In this document: piece after piece, positions 1 to 12,155 of the stretch
How positions within the stretch are numbered: the stretch's first letter is position 1
Layout: every line of letters begins with the position of its first letter
Program-made: the position numbers and the translations under genes
The notes under the pieces: generated by a model
Seen by the model: the letters and a program-made list of their open reading frames with translations, nothing else
Databases searched by the model: none
Told to the model about the DNA's origin: nothing
DNA from: Isoetes taiwanensis
Lineage: Eukaryota > Streptophyta > Lycopodiopsida > Isoetales > Isoetaceae
DNA length: 64,000 bases
NCBI GenBank assembly: GCA_021234155.1
Contig: JAJEKV010000235.1
Span: 186,001 to 250,000 of the forward strand
Direction: 5' to 3'

Positions 1-12
1 TTTCCATACATT

Positions 13-1962
13 ATGGTGGAATGTGGTAACCAAAGAACAGCAAATTTTCTTCTCAAACTTGGATCCCTAACCTTTGAATTTCACCACTTGGCATTTTTAA
101 AATGGGATCCGAAATTGAACTCTGAGAGCATGGACAATTTCTATGTTGCTTCTACAACACTTCAGGGACTGAATCCTATATACTGGAATGAAGAATGCTT
201 CAAGCTTCTTTTTAACTCCATTGGTAATTATATTTGCACTGAGTATTCTCCTTTCATGTCTCCAAGAGCTTTCGTCCAGCTAGATCTATCCAAAAATATT
301 CCAACATCTATACCTTTTTCTGATGCTCCTATCTATTTCTGAGATGGGCTGGCTTACCTCCTCAATGCCAGAATTGTTTGAAAAGACATTTTTGGTACAA
401 TGATTGTAATCCAAAACATACAAATATGGAAACTCAGCCTCAACAGAATATGGAGAAAGCACTAAATTGTGATAATGATAATAAGCTTAAGGGTTCACAC
501 AGACCAGACAAGTCAGCCAACTCAACATTGACTAATCTCGAAGTCAAATCTGGTCAAGGTCATCAGTGGAACAGAGTCAATGGAAGTACAAGAAGAATTA
601 GGAATAACCAACTTAAAAGATTGGGAACTGCTTCTCACATGATGGACACTTCTGACCAACTATTCCATCATCAAAAGAAAAATTTTGATCCTAGCAATCA
701 GTCAGGGATTAAAGTTTTACAAAATTATGAAAGGAACAGAGATAAGGGGAAGGCTCATATGCAAATCAATGAGTCAAACACAGATAAACTTCATGTCATG
801 CTGAATGAGGTGATTGCAGATTCTAAAGGAAGGACACACAATTTGTCTGATCATCTGACTCAGGCTAAAGTTAAGAGTGTTCCATTAATTAATAAAAGCC
901 ATACTCTTCAGCAACCAGCCATACTTAAAGGATTGAAAATTTGTGATCAAATATTGGCAGATAATTACACAGTTGCTTCACAGGTTGGAACTAAGGAGAC
1001 ATATCCATCAACAAGGAAAGTTTTACAAATTGTCTTAGAAGATCTGCGCAAATCTTACTCAAACAAAGGCAACTCAAAAGTCATAGGTCAGGATTCTTCA
1101 CCAACAACAGAACATATCGCTGCCACTATTTTGCCACCACCACACCAATTTAACGCTGCTATTGAACAAATAAATGAGTGATCAAATAAATGAAAATGAA
1201 GACAACTCTATGGACAAGGTTCACTGCTCTAATCAATTCCAGGTACTTGCTAGCCTAAATATTGATCAAGAATTAGATAATTTATTGAGCAATAAAGCAG
1301 ATAAGCTTTGTCTGGATGATGTTCATTTACTCTCTCAACAAAATGCCATTGTCCATCCACAACCATTCTCTGACCCCTTGATTGACCTGTCTAAAATGTC
1401 CCCCCTCACACCTTGTAGCTCTTCTTCTATTTCAAAAGAAATTGCAGAGCAATTGGCAACTTTACAAGATGGTTTACTCTCAGTCTCCAACAGCAAGGAA
1501 ATGATGATTCCTAATGAGGCAACACAAGACACAATTGCAGAAGTTGAAATAGTCCAAGAAACACCTGATCAGGGTAATGATACAGTTATGGACAAATATT
1601 CAGAGGATAACTCACACTTCTCGGATGTTCCAAAATTGGATACTCCAATTGGATGCAACAATGAAGGCATTTCGGAAAGGCAAGTACCCCTCTTCTATAA
1701 CTTAAATGATTTTGATCCTAAAGAAGATGCTCTAAATTTATTTGAATTTATTCCTGGTGGATGCTCTGACAATGAATGTGACAGTGATAAAGAAAATTGG
1801 GGAAAAGAAAACTTTCTGTCTTCTAATTCAGTGGCCAAAAACACCAAGAATGAATCTAAATCTAAAAAGAAGAAGGTTCCTGCTAAGTCAAATGTCTTAT
1901 CCTATCTTCACAAAACCCCTGCAGAAAATACTAGAAGTAAAAAGAGCAGGAAACACAAATAA
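13..1962 (+). pseudogene. LINE-A ORF1 (gag-like, frameshifted)
   Basis: Three overlapping reading frames (13-342, 378-1181, 1174-1962) together have the position and composition of a plant LINE ORF1. The first frame resembles the N-terminal DUF4283-like part. At about 366-408 a cysteine/histidine cluster (CQNCLKRHFWYNDC) resembles the zinc knuckle that follows that domain, though its spacing is not the classical CCHC. The rest is polar and low in complexity, ending in a lysine/serine-rich tail. Frame changes near 342 and near 1175 break it into three pieces. The DUF4283 assignment rests on position and general look rather than a firm motif. Confidence 0.6.
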
Positions 1963-1990
1963 TAAAGCCCCTTAATTTATTACTGGCTTT

Positions 1991-4900
1991 TTGTTTCTTG
2001 TAATGAAGATAATTACATGGAATATTAGGGGGATTAAAGGCCCAATTAAGAGAAGGAGAATTATTTCTCAACTCAGACTTTACAAGGCTGACATAATTCT
2101 GCTTCAAGAAACCAAGCTCCCTAAATTTGACAGCTCAAGTCTATCTGACTGGATCTACCCGGGATCTTCCTCCATTTGGATTGAGTCCTCTGGAACTAGT
2201 GGAGGATTGATCACTATTTGGAAATCTCTGACTCATGTCTCCTATTACAACAGCCCTACTAAGTGTTGGCAGGCAGTAATCTTCTCTATTAACAATTCTA
2301 ACTTTGGTGTTTTAAATATTTATGCTCCCACTAGCCCAAAGGATAGAGAATCTATTTGGTCTGATATTAATTCTTGGATCTCTTATCAGCCTCATATGGA
2401 CTGGATTGTCTCTGGGGATTTCAATAACACACCAAACTGGGATATGAAATTAGGAAACAGAATAAATATGTCCACCACTGAGAGAGAAAATTGGAACACC
2501 TTTATATCTGATACCAGCCTGATCTATGTTCCTTCCTCAACTGCAAATTACACTTGGTTGAATAAACAGAAAAATTCTAACAGAGTCTATTGTGCTCTAG
2601 ATAGGCTTTATCTTTCCAATTCTGAAACTTCCTTTTGGGACAATTGTTATGTGGTCAGTGATGAAGCTACTTCTATTTCTGATCACCAACCCCAATTCCT
2701 TCACACAAAGCATTTGTTGAGCCTACCTAGAGATGGGAATATACCTTTCAAGTTTAATTGCTCCCTCCTCTATAATGATCAATTTTGCTTGGACTTCAAG
2801 AATTTCTACTATAATATGCAAAATGGCCAGAATACTGCTCATTCTTCTAATGGTCCTCACTCCATGAAAAATTTCTACTCCAGGATTAAAAAAATAAAAT
2901 CTTGGATTAAAAATTGGTCTAGCTCCAATTTCAAAAAGAGATCTAAACAGAAAGACAGCTTCCTTGCCCAAATGAGAGATATCAGATCTCGGCTCCAGAG
3001 TGATCCCCATAATGTCAATCTTCAAGTTGGTGAGGAAATCTTGGAAAAACAAATTAAATCAATAGAGGAGATTGAAGCCAAGAGTTATGCTATAAAATGT
3101 AAGATCAAATATAATAAGGAGATGGACTTTGGTAGCTCAAAATTTTTCTACAGAACTGCTAGAAATAGAATGCTTAATAATTCCATTGTCCAAGTGCAAT
3201 CTGAGAATGGCACAAACATTGATACCCCTACTGAGATCAATAAGTTTTTTCATGATCAATATGCTACTTTATTCAATGACAGAGATAATGGTACTGACAT
3301 CTTATCAAAGAGAGACAAATTTACTTCTCTGATCAATCAGATTATCCCAAATGATAACAGCCTGATGGATGACTCGATTGCTACAATTTTCTAAGCATGA
3401 AATCCATAATGTGCTAATGAGTTTCAGTAAAGCAAAATATACTCATGTCATTGGCGTAATTTAAGAACATGAATTTACAAAATCAAAATTCTACTCAATC
3501 ATTCGCTGAATTTAAGTAGACGCGTCCCCCCTGAATTCTACATGCATTTTTTGGATGTTTTAAAAGATGATATTGTTAAAATGGTCCATGGCTTCTGGTT
3601 GGCTGATCATTTGCATTCCTCTATATCTGCTGGCTTTATCACTCTCATCCCTAAAGTTGATAAGCCTTTAGCATTCTCTGATTGGAGGCCTATTTCATTA
3701 ACCAACTCTACTTACAAACTCTGTGCTAAGATTATTGCTAATAGAGTCAAGCCTTTTCTCTAGAAAAATATTGATATCAAGCATTCTGCCTTTTTGCCCA
3801 ATAGATTTATTCTGGACAACTACATTGTGGCCATGGAGGGCTTACATTGGAACAAGATTTCCTCCCAGAAATGTGTTCTCTTAAAGTTGGATTTCAAAAG
3901 AGCCTTTGACTCTGTCAATTGGGACTTCCTCGAATTTTCCTTGACAAAAAATGGTTTCAATCCCAAAATTATCTCTTTAATATTTGGTTTTAACTCCATG
4001 GCTAATTCTGCTGTCCCGATTAATGGCTCCCCCTCTAATTTCTTTAAGCTTGCTCGAGGTGTCAGGCAAGGTTGTCCCTTAGCTCCCTACTTATTTTTAG
4101 TGGTGGCTGAATTGCTTACTAAGGCAGTTGATTTTCATCAAAATTGTGGTAATATTAAGGGCCTTGAACTTCCAGACAATAAAGGCAGCTTAATTATCTC
4201 TCAATATGCAGATGATACATTTGCATTCTTGGATTCCAATTTTGATAACATTGCCAAGTTTCTGAACATTATTAATCTATTCTCTGCTGCCTCTGGAATT
4301 TATCTGAATATTGGCAAAAGCATTATTATTGGAGACTCATCCCAGAATTATCTATGTGATATTAAAGTTCTTAATGCTATGCAAGCAACCAAACTTTTGG
4401 GAATGCCTTTATCCCTTAATCCCAATATAAAAGGCTTATGGGATCCTATTTTACAGAGAATTAGGAAAAAGTTGAATATTTTTAGAAACACTCTTTCTCT
4501 GGCAGGAAGAACTTTAATTGCCAATTCAGTTCTGGCAGCTTTCCACATCTACTTCTCCTCTACTCTTGTGGCTCCTAAATCTATTTACAATGAGCTTGAG
4601 AAGACTATTAGGAATTTCATTTGGAAAGGATCACACTCAGTTAATTGGGACTCTGTCACCCGAGCTAAAAAGTATGGAGGTTTAGGATGCAAAGATTTAT
4701 ATCTTCAAGCCTGTGCCTTGGCTGGTAAATTTATATGGAGAACTTTAGCTGGGAATAATTCTATGGCTTCAATATTCATTAGACATTGGATAACATGTTC
4801 ATATCCTGAAGGACATCCATCTATTAAGCATTCTCTCCCTGAGTCTGCTTTCTGCACTCTTCATCCAGGTAGCAATACATCTCCTCTTATGCAAAACATG

Positions 4901-5941
4901 ATTAAGGCTTGGAATTCTGTGCAGATTTGTTTTGATGAGCCCGAGTTGCAAGACCATCACATGAATTCCTCTCTCTTTTGGTCTGTTGGCTTCAAAGATT
5001 GCTATGGGAATATCCTGGCTTTGAGGCATCCCAAAATTTACAGGAAATGGAATCATCATAGCATCACTCATGTTAAAGATTTATACTCAAATGGACATTT
5101 AATTTCCTGGACTAATCTCAGGAGATTAATTCATGGCACATCTAGTGATAAATCTATTTACCTTCATTTCAAAAATATTCTTACTCATAACACAAATCTG
5201 GCTGACTGTGATAATGGTCTCATTTGGAAAATCAATGGGATTAATAGGTATAAGGTCAGTAATGTTTATGCCAGTCTTAATCATAAGGCCAACCCTGTTA
5301 AAGCTAAGCTTAAATGGTCCATTACAGATGATGATTGTAGAACTCTGTTTAAGAATATTTGGAACTCATACTGTCCTCCAAAGGTAAACTTCTTTATCTG
5401 GTTGATTGCTCAGAAGAGCCTTCCAAATTTTGTCTCCTTGTCACAGAGAATTTCGAACATTCTGCCAGCATGTCAATCCAACTATTCTGAGGATGAAACT
5501 ATGCAGCATATTTTCCAATGTCCTAAAATTGCTGACTTCTGGAATTGGTTCTATAATAATTTTGGTCATTACTTTTCTGCTCATAACCAGGGGAATTTGC
5601 TCAAATGCATTCAAAACAATGATGCTTTCAAAAACACTATTATGTTCACTGCCCTCTGGAATATTTGGAAAGCAGGAAATAGAGTTGTGCATGGTCATAA
5701 AAATGTTTTCATATTCTGGATTAAAATGAACTTCCAGTTAGATCTAGAAGGTTTTGGTACTGCTCACAAAAGCAAATTTGCAGATAATTATGACAGGAAT
5801 TGGGATGACATTGGTAATTTTCATGGTGTATTCAATTTATTTGTTTCTTATCTTAATGTTATTCATTCTAATGCCCCCTTCTCTGACACTTTTGATAGAG
5901 TACCCGGAGTTTCTCAAAGGGGAAGGCAAGAACAAATTTGA
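1991..5941 (+). pseudogene. LINE-A ORF2: AP endonuclease - reverse transcriptase - zinc-binding domain
   Basis: ORF2 nicks target DNA and copies the element RNA onto the nick. Endonuclease motifs are clear from the second Met at 2003: TWNIRG, LQETK, SGDFN, LDRLY and SDHQP. The reverse transcriptase shows LDFKRAFDSVNWDFL, RGVRQGCPLAPYLF and the catalytic QYADDTFAF near 4200-4230. The end holds a zf-RVT-like segment (KVNFFIWLIAQKSLPN, then MQHIFQCPKIADFWNW). All three long open stretches (1991-3394, 3542-3763, 3794-5941) share one frame. Between them lie a one-base frame change near 3390, a decayed patch of about 130 bases with several stops, and a TAG at 3761-3763. About 1300 codons in total is normal for a plant L1 ORF2. 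Confidence 0.9.
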
Positions 5942-6816
5942 CACACTGCTGACTTATCATGAAGCTACACTTTACACCAACAACACAGGGGTCAGCAATT
6001 TACAGCCTCCAGGGCCACATGCAACACAAGACGAAATCAAACTTTATGAAGTCAGAATGAATAGCAATGAAAGATCTTGGGCTAAGATTTATTGTAGGGA
6101 GGTCGTGCAAATGTACTGCCTCTTTAATTTCCTGTTCATGTATCATTACTCCTTGACAGATAGGCAGCTCAGTAGATACAGAGAAATGTACTATTCACAT
6201 AAGATATGGCTGACCTTTATGGCACCTTGTTACTTCTCATGGGAAAGGAGGACATCCACCATCTAATCATGGAAAATGGATCAGAGCACAGCAGTTACAA
6301 GTTTGGGACTGCAAATGGATTCTATTGGGTATATAATTCCGTCTTTGATCAGATTATGCACCTACCTTCCCATCCAGCCTAGATATCATCTCTCTTCTCC
6401 ATCCCAACATACAGCTCAACCTCCTCTTCCATGCCTTTAAATTCTGATCAGAGTCAAATTGCTCATGCTCAATATCTTATCTAACTCTTTTTTAACTTTC
6501 AGCTCTAGTACTTAGTTGGCATTGCTGTTTATGCAGGTTTTTGGAAATCGACTGTGGACTCAAATATCAGCTCTCATACAGGGGGCAAAGCAGTACTTTT
6601 GGATAATCTGATCCTGAACTATTCCTACATTACATATTTTTGAAACTGTTGTTAAAATGCTCCTGCTATGGAGCTCTACTTTCACTTTATTCTCTTGAAA
6701 GTTTTCTTAGGCTGAGCTGAAACTAATGTGGCAATCTTTGCTATCATTAGAAAGACAATTGTATGGCTTTAATTAATTAATGGAAAAAACAACTCTTACT
6801 TTCTTTAAAAAAAAAA
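5942..6816 (+). other. LINE-A 3' UTR and poly(A) tail
   Basis: No coding signature follows the ORF2 stop. The frame running through 5754-6266 is a shadow of ORF2 continuing into the UTR. The stretch ends in an A-tract at 6807-6816, the mark of target-primed reverse transcription. Confidence 0.75.
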
Positions 6817-6849
6817 TGTGCAGATTTGTTTGCAGGGTTACCTAGATCC

Positions 6850-8780
6850 TGAATACTACATGGCACAACAACTGTTAATCATGTTCTTTCACAGAAGATC
6901 TCTAGTAGCTGTAGCAATCTGTGCATCCCCTTATTCTTTGTGGCCATCATGCTTAGATCATCAGCATATAATAGCATGATGGGTACTTTGGTATCTCCTA
7001 GTGTAGGGGCGGCTGTGTCTCCTTGTTGTTCTGCTATGAAGCCTTGTAATGCATCTATGTATATCTCGAATAAAGTCGGAGATAGTGGGCATCCCTGTTT
7101 GACTCCTGTATCACAATTTATTGCCTGTCCTTCCTATTCCATTTTTGCATATACCCTGTGGTATAGTCTTGCGATCGCTCCCACCATGCACCCTGGTGCT
7201 TTCATCTCTATCAATCTCTGTAAAAGCTTCTCTTTCGGGACTGTGTCAAATGCTTTTCTAAAATCCACAAAGCAGCATACTACTTTCCTCCCCTGAGATC
7301 TGTTATGCTCTATTAGTATCCGAAGGGTTACTAGGTGATCCGTGGTTGAGTGTTCTGGTCTGAAACCTGCCTGTCCTTGTGCCCTCAAGTTTCCTGCTTC
7401 TGCCCACTGTTTTAATTTACTGCCCAGCACTTTTCCGAACCATTTCGCGAAGATAGAGCTCGCCATTATTGTCCTATAGTTTCCAGGCTCCTCCCCGCTT
7501 CTCCCTTTGTGTAGAGATATGACCCTGTTGTATGCCCATCTGTCCAGGAGCCCCGTATGGATTATGCCGTTAAAGATGTCGGTAACCTGCTCCCCAATTA
7601 CTGTATCCACACATTTTAGTAGCTCCACAATCAATCCATAAAGGTCCGGGGTTTTGTTATTAGCCATCCTGTTTAGTGCTATGACTACTTCTTGCAGGCT
7701 GAAGCAATGTCTATCTAACTCCTGTAGAGCGGGTATTGGCATTGGGGGTGCCCCTGTCTTATATAGTTTCTCAAGGTATTTCTTCCATCCGGTTGCCCCG
7801 ATGCTGTTATGTGCCCTTTCGGTTTTCCTACTCCCTTCTCCTTTCCCTTTAAACTCCTTCCGAAAATTCCGGGGTTGTCTTTTCAGCATTTTAGCCAAAC
7901 CCCATTGGTGTTGTACCAAATTTTTGTTTCACTTTGACTTCAGCATTTTTAGGTATGTTGCCCTTTCTGCCTGATATGTCTCTCTGCATACATGTGCTTT
8001 GACTTTTCTCTTTTGTGCCCTGCATTCATCGTCATACCATACAGACGTCCTGAAAGCATTGTTCCTTCTGGGCCTCTTTCTTTTTCCGAAGACCTCCTTT
8101 GCTACTTTCACTATTATGTCATTTAGCACGTTTCCATTCTCGTCTGCCCCATGCTCGCCCCATTCCCATTTTCCCATTTCTGACCTGACAGTTCGCGTGA
8201 ATGTATCTGCATACTTATCCTGAAATTGTATTTTCATTTTCACGCCACACTCTTTCTGTGTGTCATCACCTTGCTTCTGCTCATCTCCCTTGAATGTTAA
8301 TTGAATGGGTCTGTGACTTTCCCTCTTCCCAATCGGCCATTCCAGTAGCATGAGATCTGAGATGTCTTCCACTGCTTGGTCATTCATTATCACATAGTCT
8401 ACTATACTTCTCCCGTGTACATTCTGGCTTGTGAATTTTCCGGATCCTTCCCATTTTTGTATCCCATTAGCTATAATGACCCCTGTCGTCGTGCATACCT
8501 CAAGCAACAACTCGCCTTTAGCATTGATGTCTGCCTTGTCTTCTGTGTGCCTCTCCCAAACCTGCGATCTTGCCGTATATGTCCATTGTCCATTTTCTTC
8601 ATCTATGCTCATGATTTGTGCTTGCTCTTGTCCTGTCCTGGCGTTTAGATCCCCTATTAGGATCATCGGTCCCTGTTCCTTCCATTTCATCATATTCTCC
8701 CCCAAGTCTAGCAATTCTAGTTTGTCACTGGTGGGCGGGTAATACGCTATGATCAAAACTAAATCCTTTTTGTTTTGCAA
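6850..8780 (-). pseudogene. LINE-B ORF2: endonuclease (part) and reverse transcriptase
   Basis: One reading frame runs from 8780 down to about 6850 with only three in-frame stops (TGA 7929-7931, TAG 7134-7136, TGA 6879-6881). Endonuclease motifs are LIGDLNARTG, VIIANG, SIVDYVIMND and ESHRPI. Reverse transcriptase motifs are ALNRMANNKTPDLYG, GNYRTIM, QAGFRPEHSTTDHL, CCFVDFRKAFDTVP, GVKQGCPLSPTLFEIYIDAL and an intact YADDL near 6955. The frame is better kept than that of most relics here, which suggests moderate age. Text after CERT at 6880 soon loses similarity where LINE-A joins. Confidence 0.85.
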
Positions 8781-8801
8781 TTGGATAGTATCATGTATCT
8801 T

Positions 8802-9746
8802 TTATTGATATTCGAATGTAAAATACATGCACTGTTTGCTACACTCTCTTCCGCCTCTTTCTGCTACGCCGTGCTGTATCGCTTCTTGGGTCATCTCCGT
8901 CGGTGCTCCCCCCAGGGCCCTTCTTTCTTGCCCTTGTGATATAATCACCGATGGATTGATATTCTCCTTCCCCTTCTCCAGTCCTCTTGACTTTATAGCC
9001 TCCGATCTCTCCATATTTTGTTCTCATCCTAGGGTTGTCTGCTCTCTGATCCTCTTGTGCAAGTACACTTTGTCGTTCCTGACTCCTGCATGTATCCCTG
9101 CTTGGTTCAGTTCCCTGGCCCCGGCCAGTTCTTTGTGTAACCCCTGACGCTGCATGATCGTCAGTGCCTCCTGTACTTTGATCCCATTCCTTAGTCTGGA
9201 TCCCATGTGCAATATCCTCTCTTTGGCTGCCATGTCCTTGAGTGTCAGGTTTATATGCCTCGACCGACCCCTCCATTAGCCTGACCGCACTGCCTTGACG
9301 ATGATGCTCCGGTGTTCTTTGAAAACTATTTCTATTATTTCTGCAACAACTCGATAGGTGTCTTCATTAGGTTTCTCTGCTACCTCTATCAGCCTAACGT
9401 CATGCTTAATTCCATTTTGCTCCTCAAATTCCATGATATGTGGCTTTATTCTATCAAATGATTCCTATGCATCTAACTCAACATTTGCTTTTTCTAACTC
9501 AACCAACCTCTACATGATCCTAGCCTGCTCTTCTTCAATCTCGTTCATCCTTCGCTGCATCTCCTCGCTCGTCCTTTCGACCCCTCCGATCCTTATATCC
9601 ATGCTGGAGATGGCTATTTTGTTGCGGTTAGCCGTCTCCGCCAATGTGTTGGGTGCATCCATGCTCGGTATTCTCGATTCCAGCTGTTTGTTCATTTGGG
9701 CCAAGAAATCCTTGAGATCTTGCTGGCTTATCGATGCTCTTGCCAT
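8802..9746 (-). pseudogene. LINE-B ORF1: coiled-coil RNA-binding protein (broken)
   Basis: Reading frames at 9746-9510, 9276-8839, 9233-9024 and 9014-8802 on the minus strand overlap in different phases. The first begins MARASISQQDLKDFLAQMNK and continues as a heptad-like coiled coil (TSEEMQRRMNEIEEEQARIM). The piece at 9233-9024 (ALTIMQRQGLHKELAGAREL, then KVYLHKRIREQ) resembles the C-terminal nucleic-acid-binding fold of LINE ORF1 proteins. ORF1 proteins coat the element RNA. At least two frame changes separate the parts. The assignment rests on position, coiled coil and similarity to the copy at 55826-56770. Confidence 0.6.
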
Positions 9747-10029
9747 ATCTGCTTTCCTTTATTGGCTGAGGCCAGTATTCTCTGCCATCACTCCTGGGTA
9801 TTGTGTGCCGTTGTGATTCTCGTCTAGGTCACTGCAATAGAATTCTTCTGTTGGGGTAGCTGTATATCATCTGCCTTATATATATTCTGCCTCTAAACGA
9901 TCTCTTATTTGAAAACATCGTTGATTTTGAATTTGAATTTGAAATAGCCATACTTATTAATTATTCTGCCCACCGCCACGTATTATTTGATGGCTCGTTT
10001 ACATACCGCCGTCTTACTATCCCAGTTGA

Positions 10030-10570
10030 TTGGCTAGTATCCTGGCAAGTCGGGTATCTTGTGTCCTGCATGCACCCATGTTTCCATGAGGAAGATGAGA
10101 TCCATGTCTGCGGCAACTGAGTTGAGACTATCTCCCTTCTGCCATGGGAAGCCCCGACAATTCCAGGAGACCATGCGGAGGCACAATTCTTATTTGTTGG
10201 CAGGGGCGGCAGGTGGGGATTCAGTGGCGACAGCAGAAGGGGGGATGGCAGAAGTGGAAGCAGCCTGAGATGTGCGAACAACAGAAGGTGAGGCAACTTG
10301 AGTAGGGTGTGCTGAGCGGTGAGAAGCGATGGCACAGCTAGGGGGCTGCTGGAGGGTTAGCCGGATTCGTGGCAGCATTTGGCGGCCTGAAAATTTGCAT
10401 CTTGCCCCGAATCAGTCCTGCAGCTCCTCCCTGTCTGCGAATGCTTTTAACTTTGGCTAACTCGTGCCTGCGGTCTTCTTGTTTGGTCGGGGTCAGGTCT
10501 CGGTCAACATACAGGGCAGTTCCCTTTAGCTACCTACCCTGGCACAGGATGGCTGCTTTCACTTGCGCAT
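10030..10570 (-). pseudogene. LINE-B-type fragment: ORF1 C-terminus and endonuclease N-terminus
   Basis: On the minus strand, 10560-10390 encodes a basic ORF1 C-terminal segment (ALYVDRDLTPTKQEDRRHEL, then VKSIRRQGGAAGLIRGKMQI). A Pro/Ala/Ser-rich linker follows. At about 10165-10030 the first endonuclease motifs appear: NCRGFPWQKGDS and LIFLMETW, with the catalytic Glu of the E-T-W motif. It stops at PGY. This is the part missing from LINE-B, but it lies upstream of LINE-B's ORF1, so it is most simply a separate truncated copy of a related LINE. Frame changes are present in the linker. Confidence 0.6.
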
Positions 10571-10599
10571 CTCGAAGGGATCAATCCATGTTTTTCCGC

Positions 10600-11433
10600 A
10601 TTAACTAGGCCTATATCAACTCACCACACATCCGTTGGGCAAAACATTTGCCTTACATGCACACTTTGTAGGCAGGATTTAATCCCGCCTTAGGAAGTCT
10701 AGGTCCTAGGGGCAAACTCTAGGGGCATGGCTTTTTAGCCTCAACATCCTAGTGCCACCTGCCATAGTCCCATTGATTTTTTATTACTTTGTTAAAGGTC
10801 CACACTAGACTAATCTTGTACACACTAGCTAGTTTATCCCACCGCCTCGCGGCAACCAAAGTGGAGGACACGTATAGGCTTTTTTTTATTACTTTGTTAA
10901 AGGTCCACACTAGACTAATCTTGTACACACTAGCTAGTTTATCCCACCGCCTTGCGGCAGCCAAAGTGGAGGACACGTATAGGCTTTTTAAGTTCTACCA
11001 CGTTGAGATCATCATCGTATACCCCTGGTAACTAACTCCTAAATATAAATGACATTAGCAGGGTTTGAACCCATGATCAAATGTACATTTATTTTGGCAT
11101 TCCTAGGCCTATACCAACTCACTACACATCCATTGGACAAAACTTTTGCCTTAACATGCAAACTTTGTAGACAGGATTTAATCCCGCCTTAGGAAGTCTA
11201 CGTCCTAGGGGCAACTCTAGGGGCATGGCTTTTTAGCCTCACTATCCTAGTGCCACCTGCCATAGTCCTATTGATTTTTTATTATTTTGTTTAAGGTCCA
11301 TACTAGACTAATCTTGTACAGACTAGCTAGTTTATCTCATTGCCTTGTGGCAGCCAAAGTGGAGGACACGTATAGGCTTTTTAAGTTCTACCACATTGGG
11401 GATCATCATCTACACCCCTAGTAACCACCATTT
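10600..11433 (-). repeat. Tandem array of tRNA-derived SINE-like units
   Basis: Two direct copies of one sequence start near 10607 and 11105 (plus-strand coordinates) and share about 330 bases. On the minus strand each has a pol III A-box-like TGAGTTGGTATAGGCC followed by a B-box-like sequence (GGGTTCAAACCC at about 11064-11075; a weaker ATGGATTGATCCC near 10577). The shared body includes a block ending in an A-rich ATAAAAAA. The first copy carries an internal duplication of about 105 bases (10777-10881 and 10882-10986). The pol III boxes support a SINE. The precise ends and any target duplications were not determined. Confidence 0.55.
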
Positions 11434-12005
11434 GAAAGATGTATGTCAGATAATTTATGTTTTATGACAAATGTCTCTTAAAGAGCAATTTTACTATTAT
11501 AGCAATGGCATGATAGCCCTAGAACATATATTCATAATAAAATAAGAAGCTAAAACAGTAGTTTCCAAAATAGTAATTTTATGACAATGTTCTTAAGTAG
11601 TAGTACTAACTAATCAGTTACAGCAATAGCAATAAGCACATTCACATTATCACCATTACCTTCTTTAGCATCAATTTATTCGTTCTCACAATGTTCATTA
11701 TCACTGTTATTATCATCATCGTCCTCACATGCTGTAGGTATTGTTTCCTTTTTGTGCACACCAATAAATTGCTCATTTGAAATATCCATCTTAGAACAGA
11801 ATTTTATAAATCGCATGTTTGCACCAACAAAAGTAAGATCATTTGTTTTCTGTATGCCAAGTTTGTTCCTCCAGAAATAAAAAGAGAAGAAGGGCTCTGT
11901 CCTGTTGCGAAATATCAGAGAGGACCCAAGCCAAAATAAAAAATTTCAAAAGTAAAAGTGGAAAATAAAAAGGAAGTGAAGAAAATGGTAAAAAATATTT
12001 TATAG
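11434..12005. other. AT-rich intergenic DNA, no gene seen
   Basis: Open frames here are short. The stretch contains a low-complexity CAT/ATT-rich segment near 11640-11730. No coding, RNA or transposon signature was recognised. Confidence 0.5.
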
Positions 12006-12155
12006 TTGGGAACAACGTTCCCAACTTATCGGAACATTCATGGAATGCCGTTCCGAGTAACATGTACATTCGGAACGGGAACAAAAGTTTCCCAGAATGT
12101 GGCATGCCCCAGAATGTGTTCGGAACCGGAACAGTGTTTGGAACGTCGTTCCCAA
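12006..12155. repeat. MITE-like palindromic element
   Basis: TTGGGAACAACGTTCC at 12006-12021 is matched at 12140-12155 by its reverse complement with one mismatch, giving 16-bp terminal inverted repeats around a 150-bp unit. Further GGAAC/GTTCC motifs lie inside. No transposase is encoded. Flanks read TATAG and TAACC, so a TA target duplication is possible but not proven. Superfamily unknown. Confidence 0.5.

Larger units (their letters stand above)
1..6816 (+). mobile_element. LINE-A: L1-type non-LTR retrotransposon, 5' end outside window
   Basis: Order on the plus strand is ORF1 (gag-like, zinc-knuckle remnant), ORF2 (AP endonuclease, reverse transcriptase, C-terminal zinc-binding domain), a 3' UTR of about 870 bases and a run of ten A residues at 6807-6816. 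This is the standard layout of plant L1 LINEs. The sequence straight after the A-tract reads as minus-strand reverse transcriptase of a different LINE (LINE-B), so LINE-A inserted into that element. The 5' end and the left target duplication lie outside the window. ORF2 is nearly complete but has a damaged patch, so this copy is probably not active. Confidence 0.92.
6817..9960 (-). mobile_element. LINE-B: second non-LTR retrotransposon, interrupted by LINE-A
   Basis: Read on the minus strand the order is a coiled-coil ORF1 (about 9746 to 8802), the middle and C-terminal part of an AP endonuclease (8780-7929) and reverse transcriptase (7928 to about 6850). The 3' part of the RT and the 3' UTR are missing because LINE-A sits at 6816/6817; they should lie left of the window. 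The family differs from LINE-A but matches the plus-strand copy at 54960-60180 in domain order and in motifs such as GDLN(A/S)RTG and SIVDYV. The N-terminal endonuclease segment is absent at its expected place. Confidence 0.8.

Noticed and set aside
5754-6266. 170-residue ORF after LINE-A ORF2
   Set aside because: Starts inside ORF2 in another frame and has no known motif; treated as 3' UTR.
10749-11031. Repeated ORFs on both strands (YKISLVWTFNKVIK and LKVHTRLILYTLASLSHRLA)
   Set aside because: Both are translations of the 105-bp duplication in the SINE-like array.
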